Source of the DNA: Solemya elarraichensis gill symbiont | GTDB lineage: Bacteria > Pseudomonadota > Gammaproteobacteria > Chromatiales > Chromatiaceae | DNA length: 37,831 nucleotides | Assembly (NCBI RefSeq): GCF_002021095.1 | Contig: NZ_MPRK01000004.1 | Span: 1 to 37,831 of the forward strand | Reading direction: 5' to 3' | Part shown: piece after piece, positions 1-10,258 of the stretch | Layout of the letters: the number at the start of each line of letters is the position of its first letter | Position numbering within the stretch: the first letter of the stretch is position 1 | Notes under the pieces: generated by a model | Seen by the model: the letters and a program-made list of their open reading frames with translations, nothing else | Database searches by the model: none | What the model was told of the DNA's origin: nothing | Made by a program: the position numbers and the translations under genes

Positions 1-613
1 CCTTTCCGGTAATCAGGCGAAACAGGTGGTAGATACTCCAGAGCACCAGGTAGGCGAACACGGTTCCATAGATGGCATCGACCGGTGACGCAAACAGGGA
101 CTGGCTGTTAATCAACAGGCCGAGCCAGACTAAAGGCAGAGTGATGCTGTCCGGCAGTAACTGCTCGTCGATGTCAATAAAAGTCAGGGCGATTAATGCC
201 CAGACAAGAACAATCGCGGCAAGTGCCTGCGCAGTCACTCCAAAGTGGATGACTGCGTAAAGAGTCAGCAGGCCAGACAGTAGCTCGATAATTGGATAAC
301 GCGGGCTGATCGATGTTTTGCAAGTGTGACATTTGCCACGTAACAGGAGGTAGCTGATAACAGGTATGTTGTGCCAGGGTTTGATCGGGTTTTTACAAAC
401 CGGGCAGTGTGAACCGGGCAGGATTATCCCTGGTGGTTCATCCCCTGTCGATGCCTCTTTACCAAGAAACTCCTCGCATTCCTGTCTCCAGCTGTATTTC
501 ATTCTTGCGGGCAGGCGCAGGATCAGAACATTCAGAAAACTGCCGACGAGCAGTCCTGTGATACAGGCAAATACCAGGATGAGTGGTAGTGGAGCAAGCT
601 GCAAATCCTGCAT
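1..613 (-). CDS. pilD: Prepilin peptidase / N-methyltransferase PilD (3' part beyond window)
   Basis: Inner-membrane aspartic protease that cleaves type IV prepilin leaders and N-methylates the new N-terminal residue. The first 204 residues are visible; the rest lies beyond base 1. The N-terminus has a hydrophobic segment ending in GSFLNVLILRLP, typical of the family. A zinc-binding pair of CxxC motifs follows (CPVCKNPI and CHTCK, about residues 71-98). Then comes FIDIDEQLLPD, which holds the first catalytic aspartate of the family; the second would be off the window. The start ATG at 611-613 gives MQDLQLAPLP. It begins 18 bases after the pilC stop, so it is the last gene of a pilB-pilC-pilD transcript. 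Its substrates are probably the two pilins encoded just upstream on the other strand. Confidence 0.93.
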   Translation of the reverse strand, partial: MQDLQLAPLPLILVFACITGLLVGSFLNVLILRLPARMKYSWRQECEEFLGKEASTGDEPPGIILPGSHCPVCKNPIKPWHNIPVISYLLLRGKCHTCKTSISPRYPIIELLSGLLTLYAVIHFGVTAQALAAIVLVWALIALTFIDIDEQLLPDSITLPLVWLGLLINSQSLFASPVDAIYGTVFAYLVLWSIYHLFRLITGK

Positions 614-631
614 CAGTTCAATTCAGTCCTG

Positions 632-1885
632 TTATCCGACAACATTACCGAACTGGAAGATCGGCATGTACATGGCAATAACCAGGGTGCCGACGATAAC
701 ACCGAGAGCGACAATGATTAATGGTTCGAGCAGGCTGTTGAGAGAGTCAACCGCGTTATCAACTGCCTCGTCGTAATAGTCAGCTATTTTCCCAAGCAGT
801 GACTCGAGAGCACCTGTCTCTTCACCGATGGCAATCATCTGTCGCATCAGGTTCGGGAAGAGAGGCTCCTGGGTCATGGCAAAGTTGAGAGATTGACCAG
901 TGGATACACTGTCACGCATGCGCAGGACAGCATCCGAAAAAACAGCGTTACCTGTCGCTCCGGAAACCGAAACAAGAGATTTGACGATAGGCACACCTGC
1001 GGCCAGTGTGGTTGCCAGCGTACGGGAAAAACGTGCGAGCGAGGAATTCAGCATGATTTCGCCAAGCACTGGCATTTTCAACAGTAAGCTGCCGACGGTT
1101 CGCTGAAACCTTGGTGAGCGTTTCCATGATCTGAAGAAAAGGATAAACATCGCGGCGATTCCGATAAGCATCAGCCACCCCCATTCGGCCATGATATGGG
1201 AAGCATTGATGACGATCCTGGTGAGGAGTGGAAGATTGGTTCCTGCCGATGAGAAAATTTTCTCGAACTGCGGGATGACATAGATCAGGATAATCGTGGT
1301 TACGGCAACAGCGACAGTGACGACTGCTGCAGGGTAGATCATCGCCTTCTTGACCTTGGCTTTCAGGCTCTCGGTTTTTTCACGGTAGTCTGCCAGTTTC
1401 CGCAGTACCTCTTCGAGAATACCCGCATCCTCACCGACCTTGATCAGGTTGATATAGAGCGTATCGAAATATTTCGGGAAGTGCGTCATACTATCGGAGA
1501 GTGTTGAGCCGCTCTCGATCTCTGTGCGCAAGCTGTCGACCATGCGTTTGAACGAGGGATTGTCATGGCTGCCCGCGATGATGCCCAGTCCTTGCACCAG
1601 TGGTACACCGGCATCAATCATGGTTGATAACTGGCGCGTGAAAAAAGTGATGTCCCTGCTCTTGATGGGTTTTTCAGAGAGCTTGGTCAGAAGGGTATCT
1701 TTCTTGATACTGAGTTTATTAGGGGTAACGTTCTGTTTGCGCAGCTGTGCATTGGCCTGCTTAAGGTCCTTTGCCTGTATTTCGCCCGAAACTTTTTTAC
1801 CCCGACTATCCCTGCCGTCCCACTTAAAGGTTTTTATTTCAACCGCCTTTGCGGGGGATTGGGAGTCTTTCAGTTGTTTTGCCAT
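632..1885 (-). CDS. pilC: Type IV pilus inner-membrane platform protein PilC
   Basis: Inner-membrane platform protein of the type IV pilus, which couples the PilB motor to pilin insertion. The 417-residue product has the GspF-type layout: a cytoplasmic N-terminal domain starting with FKWDGRDSRGKKVSGEIQA, two repeated T2SSF domains (about residues 80-205 and 283-405), and three strongly hydrophobic stretches. RDITFFTRQLSTMIDAGVPL and its weaker second copy (RFSRTLATTLAAGVPI) are family hallmarks. An in-frame start exists 31 codons upstream, but it would read back through the end of pilB into a non-conserved tail. The start at 1885 (MAKQLKDSQ) lies 8 bases after the pilB stop and gives the usual length. 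Confidence 0.95.
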   Translation of the reverse strand: MAKQLKDSQSPAKAVEIKTFKWDGRDSRGKKVSGEIQAKDLKQANAQLRKQNVTPNKLSIKKDTLLTKLSEKPIKSRDITFFTRQLSTMIDAGVPLVQGLGIIAGSHDNPSFKRMVDSLRTEIESGSTLSDSMTHFPKYFDTLYINLIKVGEDAGILEEVLRKLADYREKTESLKAKVKKAMIYPAAVVTVAVAVTTIILIYVIPQFEKIFSSAGTNLPLLTRIVINASHIMAEWGWLMLIGIAAMFILFFRSWKRSPRFQRTVGSLLLKMPVLGEIMLNSSLARFSRTLATTLAAGVPIVKSLVSVSGATGNAVFSDAVLRMRDSVSTGQSLNFAMTQEPLFPNLMRQMIAIGEETGALESLLGKIADYYDEAVDNAVDSLNSLLEPLIIVALGVIVGTLVIAMYMPIFQFGNVVG

Positions 1886-1893
1886 GCTCGTTA

Positions 1894-3591
1894 TTAATCC
1901 AGGGTGACGCGGTTGATTTCTTCGAGGCTGGTGTATCCTTGTTTGATCTTCTCGAGACCGGAACGACGCAGGTTCCATACACCCTGTGTTTCAGCCAGGT
2001 CATCCAGTTCAAGGGTTGTGCCGCCTTCCAGAATCATCTTCTGCATCGCCTCGTTGACTGGCAGTATCTGGAAGATGCCGGTACGACCACTATAGCCTTC
2101 GGTACACTTGTCACAGCCGACCGCTTTAAAAAGATTGATGCCCTTTTTGATATCCTCGAGTGAGAAACCCTCCTCGAGAAGAACTTCATCCGGCAGACTT
2201 TCTGGTTCCTTGCAGTGAGGGCAGAGGACACGAACGAGACGCTGTGCCATGATCAGCAGGACCGAGGCGGCAATGTTATAAGGTGGCAGCCCCATGTTGG
2301 CTAGACGTGTCAGGGTCTGCGGCGCGTCATTGGTATGCAGGGTTGAGAAAACCAGGTGTCCTGTTTGCGCTGCCTTGACGGCAATTTCCGCAGTTTCGAT
2401 ATCACGAATCTCACCCACCATGATGATATCCGGATCCTGGCGGAGGAATGCGCGTAGAGCGCTGGCAAAAGTCAAGCCAACCTTGGGATTGACATTGACC
2501 TGGTTGATTCCGGCGAGAGGGATTTCCACCGGATCCTCTGCGGCAGCGATGTTGGTTCCCGGCTTATTGATTCGGTTAAGTGCCGAGTAGAGAGTCACGG
2601 TTTTACCACTACCGGTTGGGCCTGTGACCAGGATCATGCCGTACGGACGCCCGATGGCTTCTCTATATAGCTTGTTTTGCTCGTCTGTCATGCCGAGCGT
2701 GTCTATATCGAGCTTGGCGGTACTTGGATCGAGGATACGCAGTACGACCTTCTCGCCGTACAGGGTCGGCAACGTATTGACACGAAAATCGATTGACCTG
2801 TGTTTTGACAAGTGCAAACGGATGCGACCATCCTGCGGGATGCGCTTTTCCGTGATGTTGAGTCTTGCCATGATTTTCAGACGAGATGAAAGTCGTGCGC
2901 CTGTTGTAATTGGCGGCCTGCCGACTTCACGTAAAACACCATCCTGGCGGTATCGAATGCGGTAAAACTTCTCGTACGGCTCGAAGTGAATATCCGATGT
3001 TTCGCTGTTGATTGCATCAACGAGGATTTTGTTGATGAAGCGTACGATTGGCGCATCGTCGCTGTAAGAGACCTGCTCTTCTTCATCGCTCTCTGTGTCA
3101 CCCGTGTCGAATTCGATGTTGTCGAGGTGGGCTGCGTCGAGCGCGTCGAAAGCTGCTTCATCACCTTTGAACAGATCGGAATCGAGAAGCGCCTTCATTG
3201 CATCGTCGTCAATCACCACCGGCCTGGTTGAGAGGGCGGTCTTGAAGGAGATCTGTTCTATCGCCTCGAGTGCGGTAGGGTCTGTAATACCAATAAACAG
3301 GGTTCTGCCGTGCTGATGCAAAGGCATGACGTGCCGTGAACGGATGAACTCCTCGGGCAGCAGGTTGAGAGGCATATCTTCTTTAATGATGGAGTTCAGA
3401 TCGAGAAATGGCAGGCTGTAGGCATCTGAGATCAGAAGGCTGAGTCTTCGCGGTGTGAACTCCTCGGAATTGAGTAGCAGGGAGACCTGGGAGCTGTCAG
3501 TTTGGTGTGACTCTACGATAAGTTTTTCTGCGCCCTCTTTGCTTATGAGTCCGCGTTTATGCAGATGTTTTACCAGTCCAGTCAGTGCCAT
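1894..3591 (-). CDS. pilB: Type IV pilus extension ATPase PilB
   Basis: Hexameric cytoplasmic ATPase that powers pilus extension. The 565-residue product has an N-terminal GspE/MshE-like domain and then the secretion ATPase core. The core shows Walker A GPTGSGKT near residue 322, an Asp box, a Walker-B-like segment DPDIIMVGEIRD, and the His box TGHLVFSTLHTNDAP. The C-terminal half carries a tetracysteine zinc site (CPHCKE ... CDKCTEGY). The start at 3591 (MALTGLVKHLH) is preceded by AGGA about 7 bases away; an upstream in-frame start would add 23 unconserved residues. It is the first gene of the pilB-pilC-pilD unit and is divergent from the pilin genes. Confidence 0.96.
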   Translation of the reverse strand: MALTGLVKHLHKRGLISKEGAEKLIVESHQTDSSQVSLLLNSEEFTPRRLSLLISDAYSLPFLDLNSIIKEDMPLNLLPEEFIRSRHVMPLHQHGRTLFIGITDPTALEAIEQISFKTALSTRPVVIDDDAMKALLDSDLFKGDEAAFDALDAAHLDNIEFDTGDTESDEEEQVSYSDDAPIVRFINKILVDAINSETSDIHFEPYEKFYRIRYRQDGVLREVGRPPITTGARLSSRLKIMARLNITEKRIPQDGRIRLHLSKHRSIDFRVNTLPTLYGEKVVLRILDPSTAKLDIDTLGMTDEQNKLYREAIGRPYGMILVTGPTGSGKTVTLYSALNRINKPGTNIAAAEDPVEIPLAGINQVNVNPKVGLTFASALRAFLRQDPDIIMVGEIRDIETAEIAVKAAQTGHLVFSTLHTNDAPQTLTRLANMGLPPYNIAASVLLIMAQRLVRVLCPHCKEPESLPDEVLLEEGFSLEDIKKGINLFKAVGCDKCTEGYSGRTGIFQILPVNEAMQKMILEGGTTLELDDLAETQGVWNLRRSGLEKIKQGYTSLEEINRVTLD

Positions 3592-3666
3592 GGTTTTTCC
3601 TGTACTAAAAAACGGTGGTATCAGAGATTGTTGAGATGCCAGAATCTCTTTACATACCAAGTGTTC

Positions 3667-3684
3667 AGGTTAATGCATTAACCT
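3667..3684. promoter_or_regulatory. 18-bp perfect palindrome, possible operator
   Basis: The sequence AGGTTAATGCATTAACCT is its own reverse complement. It lies about 75 bases upstream of pilB and 70 bases upstream of the presumed pilA1 promoter. A dyad in a divergent promoter region is typical of a dimeric regulator site, but I recognise no specific regulator. Confidence 0.4.
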
Positions 3685-3739
3685 ACATATTTCCACTGTT
3701 AGGAATGTCAAATGAGATAATAAAACAGAAGCTTTGCTG

Positions 3740-3770
3740 TTGCATCGAGCATTATATATTGTGCTAGACT
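3740..3770 (+). promoter_or_regulatory. Possible pilA1 promoter
   Basis: TTGCAT at 3740-3745 could be a -35. TAGACT at 3765-3770, preceded by TGC, could be an extended -10; the 19-base spacer is long. It would give a leader of about 175 bases before the pilA1 ATG. This was assigned by eye against consensus only. Confidence 0.3.
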
Positions 3771-3832
3771 AATGTTTATGGGGCCGTTGATTTAACAGAG
3801 CTTTTGATTGGAGGTGCTCCAAGAGAGAGCTT

Positions 3833-3871
3833 TTGTTGACTCCAAAGGCGTTGGATGTCCATAATCAACAA
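3833..3871 (+). other. Hairpin in pilA1 leader
   Basis: Outer arms TTGTTGA (3833-3839) and TCAACAA (3865-3871) pair perfectly. Inside them TCCAA (3841-3845) pairs with TTGGA (3851-3855). There is no U-tract, so it is more likely a leader RNA structure affecting stability or translation than a terminator. Confidence 0.4.
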
Positions 3872-3952
3872 TGAAAGCGGCTGTGATGCCCATGAGTCAT
3901 CATGCTGAAACTGAAAAAATTATTGAATTACTTACACAAGAGGTTTATTCAG

Positions 3953-4435
3953 ATGAAAGACGGAAAAAATCAGATCAGGAAAGCGCAAGGTTTTACACTG
4001 ATCGAGCTGATGATTGTTGTGGCCATTATCGGTATTCTTGCCGCGTTGGCACTGCCCGCTTACCAGGACTACACAAAACGCGCCAAGGTATCAGAGGGAA
4101 TTCTTGCAGCTTCCACATGTAAAACATCTATCACTGAAAAGGTTCAGGGAGATAATACGTTTCCGGCGGCAGGTACCGTTGGTTGTGAGAAGGGTAGCGC
4201 GGCTTCGCCAGTCTCTAATTATGTAGACGAAGTGGACTCCGGTGATGATGGACTGATCATAATAACTTTTAATGCAAATCTTTGTGTTGCTGAAGATGGT
4301 GATTGTGAAACAGCTGACCTGACACTCAAAGCTCAAGGGATAGTCAGGAGTAATATCCCAGGTTGGGATTGTGGTGTCCCAGCTCATGGTACCGATGTCG
4401 ATGCTGCCTTTCTGCCATCATCCTGTCGCCCATAA
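3953..4435 (+). CDS. pilA: Major type IV pilin, first copy
   Basis: Structural subunit of the type IV pilus. From the ATG at 3953 the product has 160 residues. A 13-residue positively charged leader ends in AQG, then [18 protein letters not shown] begins the mature protein: Gly at -1, Phe at +1 and Glu at +5 are the class IVa pilin signature. The C-terminal D-region is bounded by cysteines (WDCG ... SSCRP), with extra cysteine pairs earlier ([18 protein letters not shown]). An ATG 17 codons upstream would give an unusually long leader, whereas 3953 has AGAGG 9 bases upstream. It is divergent from pilB and followed by a heptamer repeat, a terminator and a second pilin gene. Confidence 0.93.
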   Translation: MKDGKNQIRKAQGFTLIELMIVVAIIGILAALALPAYQDYTKRAKVSEGILAASTCKTSITEKVQGDNTFPAAGTVGCEKGSAASPVSNYVDEVDSGDDGLIIITFNANLCVAEDGDCETADLTLKAQGIVRSNIPGWDCGVPAHGTDVDAAFLPSSCRP

Positions 4436-4440
4436 TCTTA

Positions 4441-4542
4441 GTTGCTAGTTGCTAGTTGCTAGTTGCTAGTTGCTAGTTGCTAGTTGCTAGTTGCTAGTTG
4501 CTAGTTGCTAGTTGCTAGTTGCTAGTTGCTAGTTGCTAGTTG
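4441..4542. repeat. 7-bp tandem repeat GTTGCTA, 14 perfect copies
   Basis: Fourteen uninterrupted copies of GTTGCTA run from 4441 to 4538, followed by a partial GTTG. The tract starts 5 bases after the pilA1 stop codon and ends just before its terminator. The perfect copies suggest recent slippage or expansion, so copy number may vary between strains. It resembles two other heptamer tracts in this window (10216-10257 and 22094-22135). Confidence 0.97.
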
Positions 4543-4549
4543 ATAATGG

Positions 4550-4579
4550 AAAAGGCAGCCGGTTGGCTGCCTTTTTTTT
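4550..4579 (+). terminator. Rho-independent terminator after pilA1
   Basis: Arms AAAAGGCAGCC and GGCTGCCTTTT enclose a GGTT loop and are followed by a run of T. The A-rich left arm could let it work in both directions. It should insulate pilA1 from pilA2. Confidence 0.92.
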
Positions 4580-4738
4580 CCGACCGGAAAGTGAGCTGTC
4601 ACCTGCGTTGCGTACCTTCTTCCATCATGTATAAGTAGGGGGGCTAACTCTTTGCCTATAGTAATGGTTTAAGTTAGAGTGGATATACTCTATCCATAAG
4701 AAAAATGACAATATAGACTTCGTGTAAGGTATGCAGAA

Positions 4739-5206
4739 ATGAGATATCGCACAAAACGGGCAAGGAGGATGGCCGGGTTTACCCTGATCGAGTTGATGAT
4801 CGTGGTTGCTATTATCGGTATTCTTGTGGTTCTTGCTCTTCCTGTCTACCAGGATTACACGCGGCGTTCAAAGGTTGCAGAGGCGATCCTCTCTGCATCA
4901 TCCTGCAAAACCTCGGTAACTGAAGCGATCCAATCTAACGGCTCACCGCCGACTGATAATAATGCCGGGTGTGAAAAGGGTTCGGATATCTCGGTGGTTA
5001 CTCAATATGTCCAGAAAATTGAGACCGATGATGGCACGATTTTGATAACGATTGTCTCCAGCCTGGATGTGGCAAAAGAGGGAGAAAGTGTTGCTGTTCT
5101 GGCGATTTCTCCTGTCTACGAAGGCGCTAAGGTGAAAGGGTGGATATGCGGCGCTAGCGGCACGACAGTCAAGCATAACTATCTTCCGTTTAGCTGTCGT
5201 CACTAG
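4739..5206 (+). CDS. pilA: Major type IV pilin, second copy
   Basis: A second class IVa pilin of 155 residues. The leader of 13 residues (MRYRTKRARRMAG) is followed by [18 protein letters not shown]. It shares the N-terminal helix, the SCKTS and GCEKG cysteines and a C-terminal cysteine-bounded loop (WICG ... FSCRH) with the upstream pilin, but it is diverged in the middle and lacks the extra LCVAEDGDC pair. TAAGG lies 9 bases before the ATG. It has its own hairpin downstream and a terminator upstream, so the two pilins are probably transcribed separately. They may be alternative major subunits, or one major and one minor; the sequence does not decide. Confidence 0.92.
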   Translation: MRYRTKRARRMAGFTLIELMIVVAIIGILVVLALPVYQDYTRRSKVAEAILSASSCKTSVTEAIQSNGSPPTDNNAGCEKGSDISVVTQYVQKIETDDGTILITIVSSLDVAKEGESVAVLAISPVYEGAKVKGWICGASGTTVKHNYLPFSCRH

Positions 5207-5225
5207 TAATGGCTGGTTATAAAAG

Positions 5226-5265
5226 AATATACAACAGGCAGCCAATTGGCTGCCTGTTGTATATT
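5226..5265 (+). terminator. 40-bp perfect palindrome after pilA2
   Basis: The 40 bases from AATATACAACAGGCAGCC to its mirror arm are fully self-complementary. They form a stem of up to 18 bp around AATT. Like the pilA1 terminator it has GGCAGCC/GGCTGCC arms, but only an ATATT tail follows rather than a U-run. It is probably a bidirectional terminator or an mRNA 3' end stabiliser between pilA2 and the convergent gene at 5490. Confidence 0.75.
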
Positions 5266-5489
5266 AATGGTGAGTGATTTTGTCCTTTGGGGATTTGCTA
5301 CAGTTGCATGTCAATGGATAAGTGGATCGAGGCCTTGCTGTGATTCAAGCGTGACCTTCTGGACAAAAACCAGAGACAGCCGTTGCATGCAGTGATCACG
5401 GGCGATTGGTTTGGATATGGTTGGAACCTGGTGAACGTGGTTCAGGCTGCTAATTCAACAGCGGGCATATGTCGATCTGTATGACGATA

Positions 5490-5708
5490 TCATTTTTTTT
5501 CCGCATGTTCACGGCAACAGTAATATTTTCCATCGACCTCGAATGACATCTCGAGTGGCACGTGCAGACCGCACTTTTCACATGCGACCATTTGCGCTTT
5601 CTTCTCCTTGCCCGGCTGCTCGGGTGTCTTGAACTGCAGCAGTCGCAGCCATGATCGAATGAAAAGAACGGCAAGGCCGAAAATGGCGGCCAGAATCAGG
5701 ATTTTCAT
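5490..5708 (-). CDS. PP0621-family small membrane-anchored zinc-ribbon-like protein
   Basis: A 72-residue protein with one N-terminal hydrophobic helix (ILILAAIFGLAVLFIRSWL), a charged linker (TPEQPGKEKKAQ) and a C-terminal metal-binding-like module: CEKCGLHVPLEMSF, then YYCCREH. Small proteins with this layout are annotated as the PP0621 family in Pseudomonas and relatives and often lie near pil and housekeeping genes; their function is unknown. The start at 5708 has GGAG 7 bases upstream. It is transcribed toward pilA2 and divergently from sucC. The CxxC and CCxxxH pattern suggests zinc binding, but that is inference. Confidence 0.8.
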   Translation of the reverse strand: MKILILAAIFGLAVLFIRSWLRLLQFKTPEQPGKEKKAQMVACEKCGLHVPLEMSFEVDGKYYCCREHAEKK

Positions 5709-6042
5709 GATTACTCTCCATGTGAGCAGGGAATTATTCAGTTTTCCTCGACATTTTAAGCGAGAAATTACTAAATAGTATATTTATCCTATAAAAAATA
5801 TAAAATATTATTTACTATTATTTATCAATGATCTACAAATTTTTTACTTCTGTTGTTAATTGCAATCTCAACATTTTCTGGTATTTTTTTCTAGTCAGCA
5901 GCGGTTTTATGACTATACTCATGCTGCACCGCATTATCCATGCTGTGCAACAGGTGACTACGGGTAACAAATATTGCGTTTCAGCGCATCACTCGTTAGC
6001 ACTTGCATGATAACCCGAATTTAACCACTAACTGGATAAGCT
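5709..6042. other. AT-rich divergent spacer upstream of sucC
   Basis: A 334-base spacer, very AT-rich between 5760 and 5840, separating the PP0621-type gene from sucC. A TATACT hexamer at 5914-5919 could be a -10 box for sucCD, but no clear -35 accompanies it. A 60-codon open frame at 5828-6010 lacks a ribosome binding site and recognisable features, and I do not call it. Confidence 0.5.
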
Positions 6043-7206
6043 ATGAATCTTCACGAGTATCAATCAAAAGCGCTGTTCCGTGATGCCGGTATACCTGTCC
6101 CACAAGGAGAGGTGATTGCCAGTGCGGGGGAAGCGAGGCAAAAGGCCGAATCACTTGGCGGTGAGCGCTGGGTTGTCAAGGCACAGGCGCATACGGGCGG
6201 ACGCGGCAAGGCCGGTGGTGTTGCCATCGTCGATAGCCTCGAGCAAGTTGAGAGCGAAGCGCAACGCATGCTTGGCATGACACTTGTCACACACCAGACA
6301 GGCGCTGACGGCCTGCCGGTAAATGAGCTGTTGATCGAGGAGCCAACCCCGATTGCACGTGAGCTCTATCTCTCTGTTCTTATCGACCGTGGCAGTCGCC
6401 GTGTTGCCTTCATGGCATCAAGTGCCGGCGGCATGAATATTGAAGAGGTTGCTGCCGAGACTCCCGAGAAGATTATTACTATCCAGGTTAATCCTGTTGC
6501 AGGTTTACAGCCTTACCAGTGCCGTCGTGTTGCTTTTGCGCTTGAGCTTGAAGGTACACAGATTAGAGAACTGCAGGCGATTATGACAAATCTCTACAAC
6601 GTGGTTCTGGACAACGATGCCAGCCTGGTCGAGATTAACCCGCTGGTGACTACCAGCGAAGGTAACCTGGTTGCGCTCGATGCCAAGATTAACCTGGACA
6701 GCAATGCGCTCTACCGTCATCCGAACCTGGTTGCGATGCGTGACCTGAGCCAGGAAGACGAGCGCGAGGCAGCGGCGGCAGAACATGAACTCAATTACAT
6801 CAGCCTTGATGGCAGCATAGGCTGCATGGTGAATGGCGCTGGTCTGGCAATGGCAACCATGGACCTGGTCAAATTGCATGGCGGTGAGCCGGCTAACTTT
6901 CTGGATGTTGGCGGTGGCGCGACCGCAGAACGTGTTGCCGAAGCGTTCAAACTGATTCTCTCTGATGACCAGGTACAAGCCGTGCTGGTCAATATTTTTG
7001 GCGGTATCGTACGCTGTGACCTGATTGCCGAAGGCATTATCAAGGCGGTCAACGAGGTGGGTGTCGATGTTCCTGTCGTGGTTCGTCTCGAAGGAACCAA
7101 TGCACCGCAGGGACTCGAGATGCTCGACAAGAGCGGTCTTAACCTTGCGACAGCCGGCGGCCTGACCGAGGCGGCTAAAAAAGTGATTGAACTGGCCTCG
7201 GCCTGA
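6043..7206 (+). CDS. sucC: Succinate-CoA ligase, beta subunit
   Basis: Beta subunit of succinyl-CoA synthetase, which makes succinate, CoA and ATP (or GTP) from succinyl-CoA in the TCA cycle. At 387 residues it is close to the E. coli length. The N-terminus [12 protein letters not shown] is canonical. The ATP-grasp domain shows [15 protein letters not shown] near residue 45 and VEINPLV near residue 200. The C-terminal ligase domain has [16 protein letters not shown] and [11 protein letters not shown]. It is followed 17 bases later by sucD, forming the usual pair. Here the pair is not next to the oxoglutarate dehydrogenase genes as in E. coli. Confidence 0.98.
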   Translation: MNLHEYQSKALFRDAGIPVPQGEVIASAGEARQKAESLGGERWVVKAQAHTGGRGKAGGVAIVDSLEQVESEAQRMLGMTLVTHQTGADGLPVNELLIEEPTPIARELYLSVLIDRGSRRVAFMASSAGGMNIEEVAAETPEKIITIQVNPVAGLQPYQCRRVAFALELEGTQIRELQAIMTNLYNVVLDNDASLVEINPLVTTSEGNLVALDAKINLDSNALYRHPNLVAMRDLSQEDEREAAAAEHELNYISLDGSIGCMVNGAGLAMATMDLVKLHGGEPANFLDVGGGATAERVAEAFKLILSDDQVQAVLVNIFGGIVRCDLIAEGIIKAVNEVGVDVPVVVRLEGTNAPQGLEMLDKSGLNLATAGGLTEAAKKVIELASA

Positions 7207-7223
7207 ACACCTGGAGAGCATCA

Positions 7224-8093
7224 ATGAGTATTCTGATTAACAAAGAGACAAAAGTGATCTGCCAGGGCTTCACCGGAAAGCAGGGCACATTTCATTCAGA
7301 GCAGGCAATTGCCTACGGCACCAACATGGTCGGTGGCGTAACACCGGGCAAGGGTGGTCAGGAGCATCTTGGCCTGCCGGTTTTCAACACGGTACATGAT
7401 GCGGTCGAAGCGACAGGGGCAGACGCCACCATGATCTACGTGCCGCCTCCCTTTGCTGCCGATGCAATTCTCGAAGCGGCAAATGCGGGTATCAAGGTGA
7501 TCGCATGTATCACGGAAGGTATTCCTGTTCTGGATATGCTCAAGGTCAAGGCGGCACTGGCATCCACGGATGCATACCTGATCGGCCCAAACTGTCCGGG
7601 CATCATTACCCCGGGTGCCTGCAAGATCGGCATCATGCCGGGTAACATCCACCAGCAGGGCAAGATCGGAATCGTTTCACGTTCGGGCACCCTGACCTAC
7701 GAGGCAGTGCACCAGACAACCAATGCGGGACTGGGGCAAAGTACCTGTGTCGGTATTGGTGGCGATCCTATCCACGGCATGAACTTTATCGACTGTCTGG
7801 AACTGTTCCAGCAGGATCCACAGACAGAAGGGATCGTCATGGTTGGTGAAATTGGCGGTTCTGCAGAGGAAGAGACTGCGGCCTATATCGAGGCCAATGT
7901 GACCAAGCCTGTTGTTGCCTATATTGCCGGTGTCACTGCGCCTGCAGGCAAACGTATGGGGCATGCCGGAGCGATCATCAGCGGCGGTGCCGGTACAGCT
8001 GAAGGCAAGTTCGCAGCTCTCGAGGCGGCTGGCGTTACAACGGTCCCTTCACCTGCTGAAATTGGCGAGAAAATGGCATCCTTGTTGGCCTAA
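7224..8093 (+). CDS. sucD: Succinate-CoA ligase, alpha subunit
   Basis: Alpha subunit of succinyl-CoA synthetase; it binds CoA and carries the phosphohistidine intermediate. The 289 residues include the CoA-binding N-terminal segment [15 protein letters not shown], the [11 protein letters not shown] segment, and [16 protein letters not shown]. The latter contains His247, equivalent to the phosphorylated His246 of E. coli. GGAG lies upstream of the ATG. It is cotranscribed with sucC and followed by a stem-loop with a T-rich tail. Confidence 0.98.
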   Translation: MSILINKETKVICQGFTGKQGTFHSEQAIAYGTNMVGGVTPGKGGQEHLGLPVFNTVHDAVEATGADATMIYVPPPFAADAILEAANAGIKVIACITEGIPVLDMLKVKAALASTDAYLIGPNCPGIITPGACKIGIMPGNIHQQGKIGIVSRSGTLTYEAVHQTTNAGLGQSTCVGIGGDPIHGMNFIDCLELFQQDPQTEGIVMVGEIGGSAEEETAAYIEANVTKPVVAYIAGVTAPAGKRMGHAGAIISGGAGTAEGKFAALEAAGVTTVPSPAEIGEKMASLLA

Positions 8094-8117
8094 TCCCGCA
8101 GCATTTCGCATTCAAAG

Positions 8118-8168
8118 ACTGGTATGATCAGCATTAAAGAGCTGTTGGTCATGCCAGTTTTTGTTTTT
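8118..8168 (+). terminator. Terminator after sucCD
   Basis: ACTGGTATGA (8118-8127) pairs with TCATGCCAGT (8149-8158) with one G-U pair. CAGC/GCTG inside extends it imperfectly, and a T-rich tail follows. It probably ends the sucCD transcript. Confidence 0.75.
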
Positions 8169-8222
8169 GGTGTGGCTCGTCAGTATGAAATACCAGGGTA
8201 AAAGAAAAGTTACGGGGTAATC

Positions 8223-10207
<1,985 letters not shown>

Positions 10208-10215
10208 GCTTTCTG

Positions 10216-10257
10216 CAGCCAGCAGCCAGCAGCCAGCAGCCAGCAGCCAGCAGCCAG
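10216..10257. repeat. 7-bp tandem repeat CAGCCAG, 6 perfect copies
   Basis: Six copies of CAGCCAG fill almost the entire 51-base space between the convergent stop codons of glnB (10207) and the SDR gene (10259). No conventional terminator is present in this gap. The unit can be rotated to GCCAGCA, which resembles the rotated unit GCTAGTT of the tract at 4441. Confidence 0.97.
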
Positions 10258-10258
10258 C

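Larger units (their letters stand above)
3592..3952. other. pilB/pilA1 divergent intergenic region
   Basis: A 361-base spacer with no convincing gene. It holds an 18-bp perfect palindrome (3667-3684), a possible sigma-70-like promoter for pilA1 around 3740-3770, and a long hairpin in the presumed pilA1 leader (3833-3871). I found no RpoN-type GG-N10-GC promoter, although pilA is RpoN-dependent in Pseudomonas. Upstream in-frame ATGs at 3871 and 3902 are not the likely pilin start. Confidence 0.6.
4436..4738. other. Spacer between the two pilin genes
   Basis: A 303-base spacer with no gene. It contains the heptamer tandem repeat (4441-4542), a strong rho-independent terminator (4550-4579) and the upstream region of the second pilin. 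In the last part a short dyad, TGGATA-N5-TATCCA (4680-4696), overlaps a TATACT hexamer that could be a -10 box. I see no good -35, so I do not assign a promoter. Confidence 0.6.

Noticed and set aside
1886-1978. N-terminal extension of pilC
   Set aside because: It is in frame but overlaps the end of pilB and is not pilin-platform-like; the start at 1885 fits the family.
3592-3952. RpoN-dependent pilA promoter
   Set aside because: No TGGCAC-N5-TTGCA-like sequence is present in the spacer.
4441-4542. Possible CRISPR array
   Set aside because: The repeats are contiguous 7-mers with no spacers, so this is a simple tandem repeat. No CRISPR array was found anywhere in the window despite the Cas6-like gene.
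5828-6010. 60-codon open frame upstream of sucC
   Set aside because: It lies in AT-rich spacer, has no ribosome binding site and no recognisable protein features.
6505-7224. 239-codon antisense frame over sucC
   Set aside because: It is a shadow frame opposite a clear sucC; no start signal or domain.
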